Part shown: positions 62,956 through 64,000 of the stretch, in pieces
Layout: each line of letters begins with the position of its first letter
Position numbering within the stretch: the stretch's first letter is position 1
Origin: Microbacteriaceae bacterium PS02332
GTDB lineage: Bacteria; Actinomycetota; Actinomycetes; Actinomycetales; Microbacteriaceae
Assembly: GCA_029959645.1 (NCBI GenBank)
Contig: JASCOJ010000001.1
Location: 26,539-90,538, forward strand
Direction of reading: 5' to 3'
Length of the DNA: 64,000 nucleotides
Notes under the pieces: model-generated
Databases searched by the model: none
What the model was told of the DNA's origin: nothing
Seen by the model: the letters and a program-made list of their open reading frames with translations, nothing else
Translations under genes and position numbers: made by a program

Positions 62956-63903
62956 TCAGCGGTCGTCCGCCTCCGGCACGAGTGCGATCTTGCCGCCGGG
63001 GTGTCCCGACTCGAGCAACTCCACCGCGGCACGGGCCTCGGCCAACGGGAACGTCCGGGCGACCGGCACGACGAGGTCGCCCCACCCGGCGAGGTCGATG
63101 AGCCGCTGCCGCACCGAATCGCGGAAGGCGGCGCTCTCGGGCTGCGTCCCCCCGATCGCGGTGAAGCCCTCGGCACCCGCGCGCTGGAACGCGGCGATCG
63201 TCGCGATGCGGCTGCGGTCGGCGACCAACGCGAGCGACACGTCCACGGCCTCGTCGCTCCCGACGCAGTCGAGCGCCACGTCGATGCCGGACGGCGCGAG
63301 GTCACGCACCCGGGCCTCCAGACCGTCGCCGTACTCCACCGGCTCGCCGCCGAACCGGCGGACGGTGTCGGCGTTCGACGCCGACGCGGTGCCGACGACG
63401 CGGGACCCGAGCTGCCGGAGCTGCTGTAGCAGGCTCACCCCGACCGCGCCGGAGGCGCCGTGCACCAGGACGGTGTCCTCCCCGCTGACGCGCGTGACGC
63501 GGATGAGGTCGGCGGCCGTCGTGCCGGCGAGGAGGAGGTTCGCGGCCTCGGGGAAGCCGAGTGCCGCGGGCTTCGCGAAGACGTCGGCTGCGGGGACGGT
63601 GATGCGGCCCGCCCACCCGCCGGCGACGCGGAAGGCGAGGACCTCGTCCCCGACCTCGCCGCCGCCGCTGGCGATCTCGGTGTCCGGGCCGACGGCGCTG
63701 AGGACGCCCGCCACCTCGTAGCCGATCGGGATCGGCAGGTCGGCAGGGTCGCCCTGCCGGGTGTGCTTCGTGTCTGCGGGGTTCATGCCGGCCGCGCGGA
63801 CGTCGATCGTGACCTCGCCGGGTGCCGGCGCCGCCACCTCGGTGTCGGTCTCCTCGAGGACCTCGCTGCCGCCGAACCGTGGGGCGACCCAGTGCTTCGT
63901 CAT
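62956..63903 (-). CDS. Quinone-oxidoreductase-like MDR protein
   Basis: The 315-residue protein belongs to the zinc-independent medium-chain dehydrogenase/reductase family. VHGASGAVGVSLLQQLRQLG binds NADPH, and NPADTKHTRQGDPADLPIPIGYEVAG matches the QOR type. Expected to reduce quinones or enones with NADPH; the substrate is unknown. The ATG at 63903 follows a TACCGT -10 box by seven bases. Confidence 0.9.
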   Translation of the reverse strand: MTKHWVAPRFGGSEVLEETDTEVAAPAPGEVTIDVRAAGMNPADTKHTRQGDPADLPIPIGYEVAGVLSAVGPDTEIASGGGEVGDEVLAFRVAGGWAGRITVPAADVFAKPAALGFPEAANLLLAGTTAADLIRVTRVSGEDTVLVHGASGAVGVSLLQQLRQLGSRVVGTASASNADTVRRFGGEPVEYGDGLEARVRDLAPSGIDVALDCVGSDEAVDVSLALVADRSRIATIAAFQRAGAEGFTAIGGTQPESAAFRDSVRQRLIDLAGWGDLVVPVARTFPLAEARAAVELLESGHPGGKIALVPEADDR

Positions 63904-63910
63904 GCGTGCG

Positions 63911-63916
63911 ACGGTA
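63911..63916 (-). promoter_or_regulatory. -10 box of a leaderless oxidoreductase promoter (TACCGT)
   Basis: TACCGT on the minus strand lies seven bases before the ATG of the oxidoreductase gene. Confidence 0.5.
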
Positions 63917-63980
63917 CTCGCCGGGCCATGACGGACTGGAGGCCCCGCCCCAGCGGGGGTCGGGGCGCCCGGGCGGTTTT

Positions 63981-63991
63981 GGGGGGGGGGG
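63981..63991. repeat. G11 homopolymer tract at right edge
   Basis: TTTT (63977-63980) is followed by eleven G residues. It is near the window edge and could be an assembly artefact or a real slippery tract. Confidence 0.7.
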
Positions 63992-64000
63992 CGGGACGCG

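Overview
The window reads as a very GC-rich chromosome segment from an actinobacterium of the family Microbacteriaceae, most likely Curtobacterium or a close relative (inference from base composition, protein flavour and gene order: purK/purE, birA, acyl-CoA carboxylase, bmp/deoA/cdd and manC/sdhCDAB blocks). It looks like ordinary core and cell-envelope chromosome. I see no rRNA, tRNA, CRISPR array, transposase or phage gene. Several genes appear to be leaderless: a TANNNT -10 box ends 6-7 nt before the start codon of purE, ugd, birA, the acyl-CoA carboxylase beta gene, punA, add, manC, the TNT-domain gene and the last oxidoreductase.

Region 1 (1-22.4 kb) is a surface-glycan locus. It holds a secreted protein cut by the left edge, eight glycosyltransferases (one an 855-residue GT2-GT4 fusion), a Wzm/Wzt ABC exporter, two DUF2142 multi-pass proteins that may be GT-C enzymes, and a complete dTDP-L-rhamnose pathway split into rmlC-rmlA on the minus strand and rmlB-rmlD on the plus strand. 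Together these would build a rhamnose-containing polysaccharide on a lipid carrier, export it and probably modify it. A second start-like copy of the rmlA 5' end lies just before rmlA.

Region 2 (22.4-31 kb) holds purE and purK with a secreted GH6 cellulase between them, then ugd, a small PH-domain membrane protein, birA, and the divergent acyl-CoA carboxylase beta and epsilon subunits. Region 3 (31-39.5 kb) holds a LuxR-type two-component system with an extra pseudo-kinase-like membrane protein, a TrmA-type RNA methyltransferase, a Maf protein with a low-complexity insert, the biotinylated carboxylase alpha subunit, and a lone AbiEi/DUF559-like gene lying between 29-nt perfect inverted repeats.

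Region 4 (39.5-51.4 kb) is nucleoside uptake and salvage, all on the minus strand: a BMP-type lipoprotein, its ATPase and two permeases, cdd, deoA, add, an orphan PTS IIA/IIB pair, purine nucleoside phosphorylase and a phosphohexomutase that probably handles the released pentose-1-phosphate.

Region 5 (51.7-64 kb) has a DUF1023 alpha/beta hydrolase with a WXG100-like N-terminus overlapping a small lipoprotein gene, manC and a GT4 glycosyltransferase, sdhCDAB, a TNT-domain protein, a 13-C/23-G homopolymer, two DUF805 paralogues with coding tandem repeats, and a quinone-oxidoreductase-like gene. The most promising leads are the DUF1023/lipoprotein pair, the solitary TNT protein, the palindrome-bounded AbiEi-like gene and the doubled rmlA start. 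None is proven to be a new system by sequence alone.
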